Below, piece by piece: positions 1-19,437 of a stretch of DNA of 64,000 nt (positions are counted from its first letter, which is position 1; the number at the start of each line of letters is the position of its first letter). The DNA is from Comamonas sp. KCTC 72670 (lineage in GTDB: Bacteria; Myxococcota; Myxococcia; Myxococcales; Myxococcaceae): positions 64,814 to 128,813 of the forward strand of contig BNCN01000013.1 in the NCBI GenBank assembly GCA_014656495.1, in the 5' to 3' direction. The position numbers and the translations under genes were made by a program. A model generated the notes under the pieces. It searched no databases, was not told the DNA's origin, and saw nothing but the letters and a program-made list of their open reading frames with translations.

Positions 1-4596
<4,596 letters not shown>

Positions 4597-4737
4597 GGAG
4601 CGCGCTCAGCTGTCCAGAAGGGGGCGGGGCGCTACACATAGCAGGCAATCTCAGACGCTAAGGATCTGATACAAATATCGAAAAATTCCCCAAATCCCGC
4701 ATGACGCGGAGTGGAGCCACGACTCCACGGAGTGGAT
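4597..4737 (-). promoter_or_regulatory. AT-rich upstream region of the NRPS gene
   Basis: This 141-base gap separates the Hsp70 stop from the NRPS start. Positions about 4640-4700 are strikingly AT-rich for this genome and contain the short dyad GATA-caaa-TATC at 4668-4679. A perfect 6-bp hairpin (GTGGAG at 4711-4716, CTCCAC at 4723-4728) follows the Hsp70 gene without a T-tract. A promoter is inferred from composition; no convincing -35/-10 pair was found. Confidence 0.3.
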
Positions 4738-8703
<3,966 letters not shown>

Positions 8704-8776
8704 TCCCGGCGCACGGAGGCGGGTGGCCCCAGGAGGGCCGCCTTGCCTCGCGGCCTGGTGCTTGATTCCGGGCACG

Positions 8777-8808
8777 AAAAAGGGCCCGCGCCTCAGCGGC
8801 GGGGCCCC
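8777..8808 (-). terminator. Rho-independent terminator of the minus-strand lipoprotein gene, possibly bidirectional
   Basis: A GC-rich inverted repeat (GGGCCC...CGCC TCAG GGCG...GGGCCC type) is followed on the minus strand by a T5 run. It lies between the convergent stops of guaB (8703) and the lipoprotein gene (8841). Confidence 0.7.
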
Positions 8809-8840
8809 GGGTCGCCAGCCCCTGGAAGGGCTCGCGCGAA

Positions 8841-9476
8841 CTACCGGCCGCGCTTCCGGCCGCCGCCCGAGGCGGGCGTAGCGGGCTCATCCGCGGCGGG
8901 CGTGGACGGCACCACGCGCTTCTCCGCGGAGGCGACCTTGTTGAGCAGCGTCTCCTTGTCGTCCGGCTCCAGCGTCTCGATGGCCTGGCGCAGGGTGTTG
9001 AAGTCGAGCCGGGCGATGGTGACGGTGTTGCCGCCCTTGATTTCCTGGACGGTGGGCACGTCCACCAGCTCGCGCATGTAGGTCTCGAACTCCACCCGCA
9101 CGTCGGCCGTCTGCTGGATGCAGGTGTCCTTGGCGTTGACCAGGTGCTGGGTGCCCTCGCGGTAGCTGAGGTCCGGGTTGCGGGTCATCGCCTCCTCGAA
9201 GGTGGCGGTCCGCTTCTTCAGCGAGGAATAGAGCTCGATGTAGTCCACCAGCCGGTCCGTCTCCGGGCGGTTCACGTTGCGCGCCTTGGCCAGCGCCTCC
9301 GTGGAGTCCTCGCAGGAGATCTTCTCGAGCTCGGCGGCGCCCGGCGTTTCCTTCACGGAGAGATTCCGGGTTTCGCGGTCCAGCCGCTCATCCGAGGAGA
9401 TCTCCTTCACACATCCGGTGGCGGACAGTAGGAGTAGGGTCGCTGCAGCGGTAGGGGCGGACAGGCGGCGCGGCAT
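8841..9476 (-). CDS. Putative lipoprotein of unknown function
   Basis: 211 residues with a lipoprotein signal: MPRRL start, hydrophobic stretch TAAATLLLL and lipobox LSATGC giving Cys22. The mature part is mostly helical, with two further cysteines (in KISCEDST and KDTCIQQ) and a basic C-terminal tail GGGRKRGR. No family was recognised. The start is taken as ATG 9476, preceded by GAGG at good spacing; a TTG at 9491 would add five residues. It lies between guaB and guaA on the opposite strand, which is probably positional rather than functional. Confidence 0.8.
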   Translation of the reverse strand: MPRRLSAPTAAATLLLLSATGCVKEISSDERLDRETRNLSVKETPGAAELEKISCEDSTEALAKARNVNRPETDRLVDYIELYSSLKKRTATFEEAMTRNPDLSYREGTQHLVNAKDTCIQQTADVRVEFETYMRELVDVPTVQEIKGGNTVTIARLDFNTLRQAIETLEPDDKETLLNKVASAEKRVVPSTPAADEPATPASGGGRKRGR

Positions 9477-9578
9477 CCAGGCCTCGAACAATTGAAGGTA
9501 CTTGGGCGTTGAATTCCGGAAGTTTGTAGCGATAAGGGCCCCCAGCCGTCAACGACGCCCCTCTTGGAGACTCCCCAG

Positions 9579-11132
<1,554 letters not shown>

Positions 11133-11171
11133 GGCGGAGGCGGGCAGGGCGCCTGCCGGGTTGAAATGAAA

Positions 11172-11201
11172 GAGGCTGCCCGGAGCGAACCGGGCAGCCT
11201 C
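11172..11201 (+). terminator. Strong hairpin downstream of guaA
   Basis: A perfect 12-bp stem (GAGGCTGCCCGG at 11172-11183, CCGGGCAGCCTC at 11190-11201) with a 6-base loop lies 39 bases after the guaA stop. Only a short TTC follows, so termination may be completed by the next hairpin. Confidence 0.65.
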
Positions 11202-11210
11202 TTCGACTTC

Positions 11211-11246
11211 CGGGGCCCTGGCGTCATGCGCCGGGGCCCCTTTTTT
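11211..11246 (+). terminator. Rho-independent terminator after guaA
   Basis: A GC-rich stem (GGGGCCC paired with GGGCCCC, plus an inner GGCG/CGCC segment) is followed directly by T6 (11241-11246). It lies between the convergent ends of guaA and the S46 peptidase gene and forms a tandem terminator with the preceding hairpin. Confidence 0.75.
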
Positions 11247-11257
11247 CACGGAGGGAC

Positions 11258-13351
11258 TCAGCCCGCGGGGTTGGCCTTCACGGGCGGGACCTTCGTGCTG
11301 CCCGGGCGGAGTTCCTCGAGCAGCCGCGTGGCGCCGTAGATCTTCGTCAGCGACTCGATGATGGCCGCGCTGTGGACGCTGACCGAGCGGTTCACGCTCT
11401 CGTCGAAGCCGTACTCGCCGCCCAGGGACTGGATGTTGCCGTCGAACACGATGCCGACGATCTCCGCGTCCTTGTTGATGACCGGCGAGCCCGAGTTGCC
11501 ACCGATGATGTCGTTGGTGGAGACGAAGTTCATCGGCGTGGTGCCGTCGAGCGCCTTCTCGTTCTTCAGCCAGGACTTCGGCAGGGCGAAGGGATCCTCA
11601 CCCGTGGCGTGGTCGAAGGTGCCGGCCATCTGGGTGATGGGGGCGATCTGCTTGCCGTTCTCCGTGTAGCCCTTCACCGCGCCGTAGGACAGGCGCAGGC
11701 TGAACGTGGCGTCCGGGTACTGGTTGGTGCCGTAGATCTCGAACTTCGACTTGGCCACCAGCTCGCTGTTCTTGCGAATGACGGACTCGACGTTCTCCTC
11801 GTACGTCTTGCGGATGTTGCGCATGTCCGGATCCAGCGCGACGGCCAGCTGGATCATCGGGTCCTTGGACGCGCTGATGGCATCCTTGCCGCCCTTGTAG
11901 AGGGCCTGACGCGCCTTCACGTCACGCAGCTTGGTGCCCTTGACCAGCCGGGCGGCCAGCTTCTCCGGGGACTCCTTGCCCAGGACCTTCTTCACGAAGG
12001 GGTGGTCCGAGCCGAGCTCCTCGCGCATCTTGGTGAGGCTGAACGTCAGCCGGGCGATCTCCAGCTCCGGGTAGATGGGGGCCGGGCTGAACAGCTGGGC
12101 CTCCAGGGCCGGGACGTTGGCCTGGTTGAACTCGCGCAGGCGCTGGCCGTTCTCCTTGGGCAGCTCGTCCGCGCTGCGCACCAGCGTGCGGGCCAGCGAG
12201 AAGAGCGAGGAGGACAGGCCGCTGCCGCTCTCCATGAACGACAGGTCCTTGCGGATGTTGCCCAGCTGCACCTGGGCCTTGGCGATCTCGTCCCACGCGG
12301 CGCCGTACTTCTTCTTCATCTCCGGGTTCGCGTCGACCTTCTTGCGCAGCTCCTGCTCGGCGGCGACCTTCTGCGCGAAGAACGCCTTGTCCAGCAGGGC
12401 CTCGTGACGGCCCTTGAGCGCCTTCACCGAGTTCTCCACGCCGAACAGCATGTTGGTGGAGATGCGGCGCTGCTCGGCGCCACGGCGGCCGAACTCCGTC
12501 AGCATGCCGCGCATCTCGGACAGCGTCATGAGCGTCTTGGGCAGCACCACGTCGCGCTGGAACTCCAGCTCCGCGACGGTGAGGCCGCGCGAGGTGCGGC
12601 CCGGGTGGCCGGAGATGAAGGTCAGCTCGCCTTCCTTGGCGCCCTTGTCGGACCACTTGAAGAAGTTGTTCGTGGTCGCCGGCTTGCCGTCCTCGTAGAC
12701 GCGCAGGAACGTCACGTCCAGGTCGTACCGGGGGAACGTGAAGTTGTCCGGGTCACCGCCGAAGAACGCGATGGCGTGCTCGGGCGCCATCACCAGGCGC
12801 ACGTCCTGGAAGCGCTTGTACTCGTAGAGGTTGTACTGGCCGCCCTGGTACAGCGTGACCACGTCACAGCGCGCCTTGGCGTTGCCCGCGGAACAGGCCT
12901 GCTCCAGCTCGGACATCTTCGCCTTCAGGGTTTCGGCGTACTGCTTGCCGGACAGGCCCTGCGTGGCCTTGTTCAGCGTCTCCGTGACGTCGGTGATCTT
13001 GACCAGCTGGTTGATCTCCATCGCCGGGCACTTCGTCTCCTCGGCCTGCGCCTTCGCGTAGAAGCCGTTGGCGATGTAGTCCTTCTTCGCCGTGGAGAGC
13101 TGGTCGATGCAGCCGCGCGCGCAGTGGTGATTCGTCATCACCAGGCCGTTTTGCGACACGAAGCTCGCCGAGCATCCGCCCGCGAGCCGCGCCGACGACA
13201 GGCGCACGTTGTCCAGCCACTGCTGGGAAGGCTCGAAGCCGTACTTATCCTTCACCTTCGCGGAGGGAAAGTTGTTGTAGGTCCACATGCCCTCGTCGGC
13301 CATCGCGGGAGCCGCGCCGAGGAGGGTGGCAATCACGAACAAGCGCTTCAT
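11258..13351 (-). CDS. S46 family dipeptidyl-peptidase, exported
   Basis: 697 residues with an N-terminal signal peptide (MKRLFVIATLLGAAPAMA). The chymotrypsin-like halves carry the S46 signatures: TNHHC with catalytic-region histidines 75-76 near the N-terminus, and GGNSGSP with catalytic Ser620 near the C-terminus, separated by the long helical insertion typical of DPP7/DPP11. Such enzymes remove dipeptides from peptide N-termini in the periplasm or outside, which suits a predatory, protein-feeding myxobacterium. The start ATG 13351 follows an AAAGGA ribosome-binding site; an upstream extension to 13582 has no signal-peptide character. It appears monocistronic. Confidence 0.93.
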   Translation of the reverse strand: MKRLFVIATLLGAAPAMADEGMWTYNNFPSAKVKDKYGFEPSQQWLDNVRLSSARLAGGCSASFVSQNGLVMTNHHCARGCIDQLSTAKKDYIANGFYAKAQAEETKCPAMEINQLVKITDVTETLNKATQGLSGKQYAETLKAKMSELEQACSAGNAKARCDVVTLYQGGQYNLYEYKRFQDVRLVMAPEHAIAFFGGDPDNFTFPRYDLDVTFLRVYEDGKPATTNNFFKWSDKGAKEGELTFISGHPGRTSRGLTVAELEFQRDVVLPKTLMTLSEMRGMLTEFGRRGAEQRRISTNMLFGVENSVKALKGRHEALLDKAFFAQKVAAEQELRKKVDANPEMKKKYGAAWDEIAKAQVQLGNIRKDLSFMESGSGLSSSLFSLARTLVRSADELPKENGQRLREFNQANVPALEAQLFSPAPIYPELEIARLTFSLTKMREELGSDHPFVKKVLGKESPEKLAARLVKGTKLRDVKARQALYKGGKDAISASKDPMIQLAVALDPDMRNIRKTYEENVESVIRKNSELVAKSKFEIYGTNQYPDATFSLRLSYGAVKGYTENGKQIAPITQMAGTFDHATGEDPFALPKSWLKNEKALDGTTPMNFVSTNDIIGGNSGSPVINKDAEIVGIVFDGNIQSLGGEYGFDESVNRSVSVHSAAIIESLTKIYGATRLLEELRPGSTKVPPVKANPAG

Positions 13352-13658
13352 GAAACGGTCCTTTCCAGGGCCATGGGTGTCGCGGTTCTGCGGGAAGCTC
13401 CTGGCTGGGTCAAGCCAGTAAAAACCGGGGAATTTTTCCCGGAGCACCCAACATGCGAGCGGGCTGCTGATTCCCGCCGTCACGGGTTGGATTGCGAGGC
13501 AAAACGGACCTCGTTCCGATCCGCGAATGGAACAACGTGACGCGGCGGAAAAAGTCGCAACCGCGGCGCGTTTTCCAGGCAACGCGGCGTGTCATCCGGG
13601 ATTGTGTTCCGGGGTTGGGATTGTGTGGTCCCAGGCGTGGGACGGGATGGCGCCGCCC
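13352..13658. other. Intergenic region upstream of the S46 peptidase gene
   Basis: No gene is seen. It contains a perfect 6-bp dyad CTGGCT-gggtca-AGCCAG (13401-13418), whose minus-strand reading includes the -35-like TTGACC, and a near-palindrome around 13425-13442 (CCGGG...CCCGG flanking an AT core). These are plausible promoter or operator elements for the peptidase gene but are unproven. Confidence 0.3.
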
Positions 13659-16079
13659 TCAGTCCTTCCGAAGCGCCTGGAGCGGGTCCATCCGTGTCGC
13701 CCGCCGTGCCGGAACCCAGCAGGCGAACAACGCCACGGCGGTGAGCAGCATCGCCACGGCCCCGAAGGTCCAGGGGTCCCGCGCGCTCACCCCATGAAGC
13801 TGGCTCGCGAGCACCCGGGACAGCCCGAGCGCCGAGACCAGGCCCACGGCGAGCCCCACGGCAGTCATTCCCGCGCCCTGGCCCAGGACGAGCAGAAGCA
13901 CATCCACCGGCCGGGCGCCCAGGGCCATCCGGACACCCAGCTCGCGCGTCCGCTGGGTCACCCGGAGCGAGACGACGCCGTAGAGGCCGTAGGCGGCGAG
14001 AACGACGGCGAGCCCCGCGAAGCCACCGAGCAGCCCCAGGACCAGCCGGCGCATCGCCAGGGACTGCGAGATGACCTGGTCCAGGGTGAGCGCCCGGTAG
14101 ACGGGCACGGTGCCATCCACCTGGCGGATGGCCTCCCGGATGGCCGGAAACAGCGTCTGGGGTGGCAATTCGGTGCGCACCACCAGCACCAGCCCGTCGT
14201 CGCCCCAGGGCCTGCCGTGGGGAACGTGGAACTCGGCGAGGGGCTCGCGGTCCAGCCCCGCCTGGCGGACGTCTCCCGTGACGCCGACGATGGCGTACGT
14301 CGTTGTCCCGATGCGCAGCCGCTGCCCCAGGGCGCCTCCCGCCGGGAAGTGCCGGCGGGCCAGGGTTTCATTGACGATGACGACACCGGGCTGGTCCGGG
14401 GCGGCGTCCAAGGACGTGAAATCGCGCCCTTGCAGCAAGGGGATGCCCATCGTGGAGAAGTATCCCGGGCTGGTGGCGCGCCGCTCGGCACGGGGCTCGT
14501 CGCCGGGCTCTGGCTGGGGGGCTCCTTCGACCTCGTACCGGGCGTTGTTCCAGGCCCGTTGGATGGGCAGCACCGACGTCATGCCCGTCGCGGTGACGCC
14601 CGGGAGCGCGCGAACCGCCTCCAATACCGGCTCCAGGAGCCGCTCTGGCAGCGCCGTGTCCAACCCGCCGTCCGTGAAGAAACGGTCGTCCGGGATGGCG
14701 AGATGCAGCGTGAGGACCTGGCCCGGAGCGAGCCCGGAGGACGTACCCAGCAGGTGCAGGAAGCCGCGCCCGAGAAGCCCAGCGCCGACGAGCAAGACCA
14801 ACGAAAGGGCGAACTCCACGATCACCAGCGAGGCCCCCAGGCGGCGGCCAAGACCCGGCACCGTGCCGCCATCGCCCGCGGCGGCGAGCCCGCCACGGAC
14901 GTCCAGCCGGGAGACCTGGAGGGCCGGAACCAGCCCGAAAGCCAGGCCGCTGACGCAGGTGACCGCCAGGAGGAACAGGAACGCCGTGCCATCCAGCGCG
15001 ATGTCCTGACGCCGGGGCAGGCTCTCAGGAGCCAGGGCCAACAGGGCGTCCAGGCCCCAGTGCGCCAGCAACGCGGCCAGTGCGCCGCCCAGGAGTGCCA
15101 GCAAGAGGCTCTCCACGAGCAACTGCTGGATGACTCGAGCCCGGCCGGCGCCCAACGCCAGACGAACAGCCAGCTCGCGACGGCGCGTGCCCGCACGGGC
15201 CAGCAGCAGGTTCGCGACGTTCGTACACGCGATGAGGAGCACCAGGGCGGCGGCACCGAACAGGACCTGAAGCGGCGCCCGCCAGGACTGTGTCTGGCTT
15301 TCGTCGAGCGGAATGACCCGGGCGCTCTGATGCTGGCGGGATTCAGACTGCGCCGAGGCGGCGTTCGCGGCGACGTGTTTCAACTGGGTTTCGGCGGAGG
15401 CCACCGAAACGCCTGGAGCGAGCCAGGCCCGGAGGGTCAGCACCGTGGACCGGGTCCGGGCGGCGGCGTCTGGGGGAGCCACCAGCGGGAGCCAGACATC
15501 CGTGGACGCATCGAACGCGGCGGGCATCACGCCAATGACGGTATGGGCCAGGCCATCCAGGCTGACGAAACGGCCGATGACGGCCGGGTCGGCGCCAAAA
15601 CGGGAGCGCCAGAGGCGTTCGCCGAGAACCGCGACCGGGGCCTGACCGGGCAGGTCCGCATCGGACGCGAAAGTCCGGCCCAGCAAGGGCGGGACGCCGT
15701 GAACCGCGAAGAAATCCGCCGTGCCGCGGACAGCCTGGAGCCGCTCGGGGGCATCCGCGTCCTGGAGCGTGACGCCGCCGCCTGTGAATGCCGCCATGTG
15801 CTCGAAGGCAGGGCTGTTCTGGCGCCAGGCCCAAAACGTGGGCCAGGACACCGGGCCGCCATAGCCCTGGGAGCGGACCTCGACGAGGCTGACCAGCCGC
15901 TCGGGCTCCGCGTACGGCAACGGCCGGAGGAGGACGCCGTGGACTACGCTGAAGATGACCGCGTTGGCGCCAATCCCCAGCGCCAGGCACAGCACAGCGG
16001 CCGCGACGAAGCCGGATGAGCGGCGGAAGATGCGGAGCGCGAAGCGAACATCCGCGGCGAGCGAATCCAGGAAGGTCAT
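13659..16079 (-). CDS. ADOP/MacB-type ABC transporter permease
   Basis: 806 residues. It starts with the ADOP-like MTFLDSLAADVRFALRIF, followed by TM1 (SSGFVAAAVLCLALGIGANAV), a long periplasmic MacB-like domain, a first FtsX triple-TM block (about 285-420), a second periplasmic domain and a second FtsX block at the C-terminus (about 690-806). This is the duplicated orphan permease architecture found in acidobacteria and myxobacteria. No ATPase gene is adjacent, consistent with the orphan description, so the ATPase partner and substrate are unknown. The start ATG 16079 fits the conserved N-terminus; the frame extends to 16184 without family similarity. Confidence 0.92.
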   Translation of the reverse strand: MTFLDSLAADVRFALRIFRRSSGFVAAAVLCLALGIGANAVIFSVVHGVLLRPLPYAEPERLVSLVEVRSQGYGGPVSWPTFWAWRQNSPAFEHMAAFTGGGVTLQDADAPERLQAVRGTADFFAVHGVPPLLGRTFASDADLPGQAPVAVLGERLWRSRFGADPAVIGRFVSLDGLAHTVIGVMPAAFDASTDVWLPLVAPPDAAARTRSTVLTLRAWLAPGVSVASAETQLKHVAANAASAQSESRQHQSARVIPLDESQTQSWRAPLQVLFGAAALVLLIACTNVANLLLARAGTRRRELAVRLALGAGRARVIQQLLVESLLLALLGGALAALLAHWGLDALLALAPESLPRRQDIALDGTAFLFLLAVTCVSGLAFGLVPALQVSRLDVRGGLAAAGDGGTVPGLGRRLGASLVIVEFALSLVLLVGAGLLGRGFLHLLGTSSGLAPGQVLTLHLAIPDDRFFTDGGLDTALPERLLEPVLEAVRALPGVTATGMTSVLPIQRAWNNARYEVEGAPQPEPGDEPRAERRATSPGYFSTMGIPLLQGRDFTSLDAAPDQPGVVIVNETLARRHFPAGGALGQRLRIGTTTYAIVGVTGDVRQAGLDREPLAEFHVPHGRPWGDDGLVLVVRTELPPQTLFPAIREAIRQVDGTVPVYRALTLDQVISQSLAMRRLVLGLLGGFAGLAVVLAAYGLYGVVSLRVTQRTRELGVRMALGARPVDVLLLVLGQGAGMTAVGLAVGLVSALGLSRVLASQLHGVSARDPWTFGAVAMLLTAVALFACWVPARRATRMDPLQALRKD

Positions 16080-16212
16080 GGCCGGTGGTCGGGGGTGGAG
16101 ATCCTGCCGGAACCGGCTGCAATCAACGGACCGAACCTGGGCCGGAACGCCCGAAAGCCCGAGGGAGGGAACGGCCTGGCTCAACCCCAGGGCTCCCGCC
16201 CGCTTAGTTTAC

Positions 16213-16226
16213 ATAACGCATGTTAT
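16213..16226. promoter_or_regulatory. Small palindrome in a divergent promoter region
   Basis: ATAAC-gcat-GTTAT lies in the AT-richer centre of the 282-base gap between the divergent permease (start 16079) and lipoprotein (start 16362) genes. It could be a repressor site. No regulator gene is adjacent. Confidence 0.3.
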
Positions 16227-16361
16227 CGGACGTTCTTTTAGAGGGAGAGGTAGGGTCGCGGACGTTCTCCACGGGGCCATGGCCACCAGCCTGCGGCCCG
16301 GTTGGCCGGCTGGCACTCGGCGCTTTCCGGTCCCCGCTTGGGCGCATACCGTGGCCGCCAC

Positions 16362-16997
16362 ATGCGTCTTCTTCGATTCGGACTCGCCGCCGCCGCTTGT
16401 TGTGGCGCTCTCGTCCTCGCGGGCTGTCCCGACAAGCCGGCCGCAGTCCCGGACTCAGGCGTCGTCGAGGCCCCGCAGGTTCCCGCCGAGCCGCCGCCCA
16501 CACGGTTCTCGCTCAGCTACCGGGCTCCGGCGACCCGCCCGGCTGGCGGGCTCGATTCGAATGCCGGCAGCCCCAACGCGGCCCCGCTGGACTCGGGCAT
16601 CGCCGCGGACCCCGGCACCGCCCAGGTGGCGCTGTCCGAGGTCTCCCTGGCGCCGGACGAAGAATCCGTCATTGAGCCGACCACGCTCCTGGAGCTCCGG
16701 ACGACTCGCCCGCTCAAGAACTACCGGGTCCGGCTGTTCGATGAGGCCGACCGGGCCATGATTTCCGACGACACCGTCGAGGAAACCGACGCCGGCCTCG
16801 TCTACCGGATCCAGCTACCGCAGCCCCTCAAAACGGGCTTCAAGTACACGCTCGTCGTCGACGCCCAGACCGGCACCGCGTTCACGGACGCCCTCGGCCG
16901 CGACGTCGACGAGTTCCGGCAAACCCTTCAGATTGCTGGCGAAAAGGAAAAGCCGGCGCCCCCGCCCAAGCCGTCCGGCAAGAAGAAACGCCGGTAA
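16362..16997 (+). CDS. Lipoprotein with Ig-like (Big_5/SbsA type) domain
   Basis: 211 residues starting MRLLRFGL, with lipobox VLAGC giving acylated Cys22. A Pro/Ala-rich linker (about 25-95) leads to a beta-rich C-terminal region (about 100-200) with the pattern ESVIEPTTLLELRTTRPLKN and FTDALGRDV, resembling the bacterial Ig-like domain found in surface-layer and myxobacterial lipoproteins. The tail is strongly basic (KPSGKKKRR). The domain match is by eye and function is unknown. The start was chosen at the signal peptide; the frame extends upstream to 16302 without a sensible N-terminus. Confidence 0.8.
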   Translation: MRLLRFGLAAAACCGALVLAGCPDKPAAVPDSGVVEAPQVPAEPPPTRFSLSYRAPATRPAGGLDSNAGSPNAAPLDSGIAADPGTAQVALSEVSLAPDEESVIEPTTLLELRTTRPLKNYRVRLFDEADRAMISDDTVEETDAGLVYRIQLPQPLKTGFKYTLVVDAQTGTAFTDALGRDVDEFRQTLQIAGEKEKPAPPPKPSGKKKRR

Positions 16998-17162
16998 CTC
17001 GAGCACCTGGCCGCCGCGGGCCCGAACCTGGCCCAGGCATCCGCCGGGTTGCGCCTGCACAGGCGCTCCAGCCAACCGTCGGCGCCAAGCCGCCAGGCCC
17101 GAGCGCCCCAGGCTCACCGCGCCGGGTTCATCCCCGGCGCCCATTCAATCCCAGCCGCCCGC

Positions 17163-17972
17163 TCAGCGGTCCGCGACCGGCGGCAGCCCCAGCGAGCTCT
17201 TCAGCTCCCGCAGCTTGGCCTGAATCAGCCGCATGTTCTTGGGCCCCATGCGCAGCAAGTGCTTCTGCGCGGGGCTCAAGTCCTCCAGCTCCGGCGCCGC
17301 GTAGGCATGGAGCGCGCCCTCGGGAATGACCTCCACCGGGCCTTCCTGCACCGGCACCTTGAGCAGATGCTGGATCGCCGCGCTCAGCGAGCTGTTGAAA
17401 GTCTGTCCCGGCGGCGCGATCTCGGCATTGGCCTGGTCAATCAAGGGCTTCAGCTCGCGATACACGCTGGCCGCGGACTGCGTGTCGATGGACCCGATGA
17501 CCCGGGCCACCGTGTCGTAGCGCGCGTAGCTCGCCGGATCGATGACCGTGGTTCCATCCACCTCGGTCACCGAGAACGCGCCGGTGGGCGCCAGGAATCC
17601 GAGCATGGCGCGCGGGCTCGCGCCCTCCGAAATGCTCGTGACCGCCGCCGTGAAGCGCCGGACCAGATCCTTCTCGTTCATCCAGCGCGCGAGCTCGGGG
17701 TCTGGCGACAACTGGCTCGCATGGCTGCGAATCTCCGCATCCTGCTCGGGCAGCGACACCTCGGGAACCGTCGTCGGCGGCGCCGCGGCGACGTCCCCGG
17801 TGGGCGCGGCCGGAGCCATCTCCGTGGGCTGAGACTCGTGACGCCGGAGTCCAAAATACGACGCCACCAACGCCAGACCGGCCAGCCCGAGGACGACGGC
17901 CAACGTCTTGCCTTTCGAACTCGAAGTGGACTCAGGAACCTCGGCCGGCGTCGGATTCGTCGGGTCGCTCAT
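17163..17972 (-). CDS. DUF3014 domain-containing membrane protein
   Basis: 269 residues. A short cytoplasmic N-terminus is followed by one transmembrane helix (TLAVVLGLAGLALVASYFGL, about 24-43), a Pro/Ala-rich linker and a C-terminal domain of about 190 residues matching DUF3014 (ELARWMNEKDLVRRF near its start). The family is found mainly in proteobacteria and has no established function. It is the last gene of the minus-strand run, 155 bases after the exonuclease-like gene, and may have its own promoter. Confidence 0.85.
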   Translation of the reverse strand: MSDPTNPTPAEVPESTSSSKGKTLAVVLGLAGLALVASYFGLRRHESQPTEMAPAAPTGDVAAAPPTTVPEVSLPEQDAEIRSHASQLSPDPELARWMNEKDLVRRFTAAVTSISEGASPRAMLGFLAPTGAFSVTEVDGTTVIDPASYARYDTVARVIGSIDTQSAASVYRELKPLIDQANAEIAPPGQTFNSSLSAAIQHLLKVPVQEGPVEVIPEGALHAYAAPELEDLSPAQKHLLRMGPKNMRLIQAKLRELKSSLGLPPVADR

Positions 17973-18127
17973 TCATTCCTCCGTGGTGGACCCTACAAGC
18001 TACAAACGCCCCCCAAGGGCATTCCACCGCACCCGCGCCTTTCGTGACCCCAGGTGTTCACCGTCCGGAAGTCTCGAACGCACGGCTGCTGTCGGGACGG
18101 TGGACCGGGCACAGTCACCCTGCCCGC

Positions 18128-19009
18128 TCAGCCGTCCTGCTCCATGGCCCGGACCCGAGCGAGCGTCTCCAGATCGCGCTCCGTCGGCCCCAACTCGAGG
18201 ATGATCCGGCTCACGTCATAAAGCACGTCGCCGCGCTCGAACACTGGCAGCCGGGGAACATCCTGGTTCAGCTCGTCCGCCCCCCGGTTGTACGCCACGT
18301 CCATCAACGTCCGGAGCTGGAAGGCGTCGTAGAGGTTGTACTCGACCAGGAACCGCAGGGCCTCCACGTCGCCGCGGCGCTGATACGCGCGCCACAGCAG
18401 CACCGCGTCGTAGCCGTTCACGCCCTTCATGTGCGGCGGGCGCTCGGCGCCAATCTTCCCCTCGATTTCCTTCAGGCCGCCGCCCATGCCCAGACGCCGC
18501 GTCACGAACCGCAAGTCGATGTGCGCGTCCGGCACCGGAAAGCGCCCCGGACCGAAGTAGTCCCGGAGCACCGGCACGTCGAAGCACGAGCCGTTGAAGG
18601 TCACCCACAGCCGCCGCGCCGCCATCGCCTCCGGCAGCGCGTCCATGTTCCGCCCCTGGATGAAGACGTGGAGTCCCTTCGAATCGAACAGGCTCACCAC
18701 CGTGGGCGCCTGCGCCTCACGGCCATCCGTCTCGATGTCGAAGTAGACGGCGTCGTCCTGGAACTCAGGGTACAGGCGCCAGTGCTCACGGGACGGAAGC
18801 AGCTCCGCGAGCTTCCGCAAATCCCTGCGGGCCAGCGCGTCCCGCGTCTCGGCGATGCGCGCCCGGGCCACGTCGTCCGACTTCCGGTTGAGCGCCACGC
18901 CCTCACCGGCGGCCGGAAAGTCATCCCAGGTCCGGATGCCGCGGGACCAGAGGTCCTTCTCCCGCCACGGCCCCACGCCCGGAATGTGCTGGAACGTCCG
19001 CTGAAGCAT
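18128..19009 (-). CDS. RNase H-like exonuclease-domain protein (YprB type)
   Basis: 293 residues. A short helical N-terminus (MLQRTFQHIPGVGPW, possibly a helix-hairpin-helix element) leads into a DEDD-type ribonuclease H-like fold: YFDIETDG (Exo I), LWVTFNGSCFDVPVL (Exo II) and YNLYDAFQL (Exo III). These acidic motifs suggest 3'-5' exonuclease activity on nucleic acid. The start ATG 19009 overlaps the stop of the Nudix gene by one base (TGATG), so translation is probably coupled. The frame extends to 19258 only as an overlap with the upstream gene. The biological substrate is unknown. Confidence 0.85.
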   Translation of the reverse strand: MLQRTFQHIPGVGPWREKDLWSRGIRTWDDFPAAGEGVALNRKSDDVARARIAETRDALARRDLRKLAELLPSREHWRLYPEFQDDAVYFDIETDGREAQAPTVVSLFDSKGLHVFIQGRNMDALPEAMAARRLWVTFNGSCFDVPVLRDYFGPGRFPVPDAHIDLRFVTRRLGMGGGLKEIEGKIGAERPPHMKGVNGYDAVLLWRAYQRRGDVEALRFLVEYNLYDAFQLRTLMDVAYNRGADELNQDVPRLPVFERGDVLYDVSRIILELGPTERDLETLARVRAMEQDG

Positions 19010-19437
19010 CAATCGAGCGAGCCCAGCCTTCCCGCCACCAGGTCGTCCAGGAGCGGGATGTCCGCTTCGCAGAACGGCAGTGACTGCATCTGCGCCGGCG
19101 TCTGGAACGCCAGGGCATGGGCACCGAGCGGCCGGGGCTCGCCGGAGACAATCCGGGACAGGTACAGCACCAGTTCCACCGTCAGGTCCGGATACGTGTG
19201 CTGACCTTCCCAGAGCCTGCGGCCCACGGAGAGCTCCACGTCCAGCTCCTCGCGGCATTCACGGGCCAGCGCGGCCTCGTCGGACTCTCCGGCCTCCACC
19301 TTGCCGCCGGGGAACTCCCAGAGCAGCGCGCGGCTGCCACCGGGGAGCCGCTGCTGAACCAGGAACTGGCGTCCGTCGTCCGGCCGAGGAATCAGGGCCG
19401 CCACCACGCGGACCGTCCTGCGTGCCGGCGCCGTCAC
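19009..19437 (-). CDS. Nudix hydrolase, MutT-like
   Basis: 142 residues with a recognisable Nudix box: a GGKVEAGE start and the RECREEL core. The usual EExG glycine is an Asp (EELDV). Related MutT enzymes hydrolyse 8-oxo-dGTP or other nucleoside diphosphate derivatives. The start is GTG 19437, which overlaps the bamB stop in a GTGA arrangement; the stop overlaps the following exonuclease start. The overlaps on both sides indicate co-translation in one operon. The C-terminal part is consistent with a MutT/8-oxo-dGTP pyrophosphatase, but the substrate is inferred. Confidence 0.88.
   Translation of the reverse strand: MTAPARRTVRVVAALIPRPDDGRQFLVQQRLPGGSRALLWEFPGGKVEAGESDEAALARECREELDVELSVGRRLWEGQHTYPDLTVELVLYLSRIVSGEPRPLGAHALAFQTPAQMQSLPFCEADIPLLDDLVAGRLGSLD

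Noticed and set aside
11372-13540. 722-residue plus-strand frame opposite the S46 peptidase
   Set aside because: Antisense shadow without motifs.
13527-16019. 830-residue plus-strand frame opposite the ADOP permease
   Set aside because: Antisense shadow; the permease has transmembrane and FtsX signatures.
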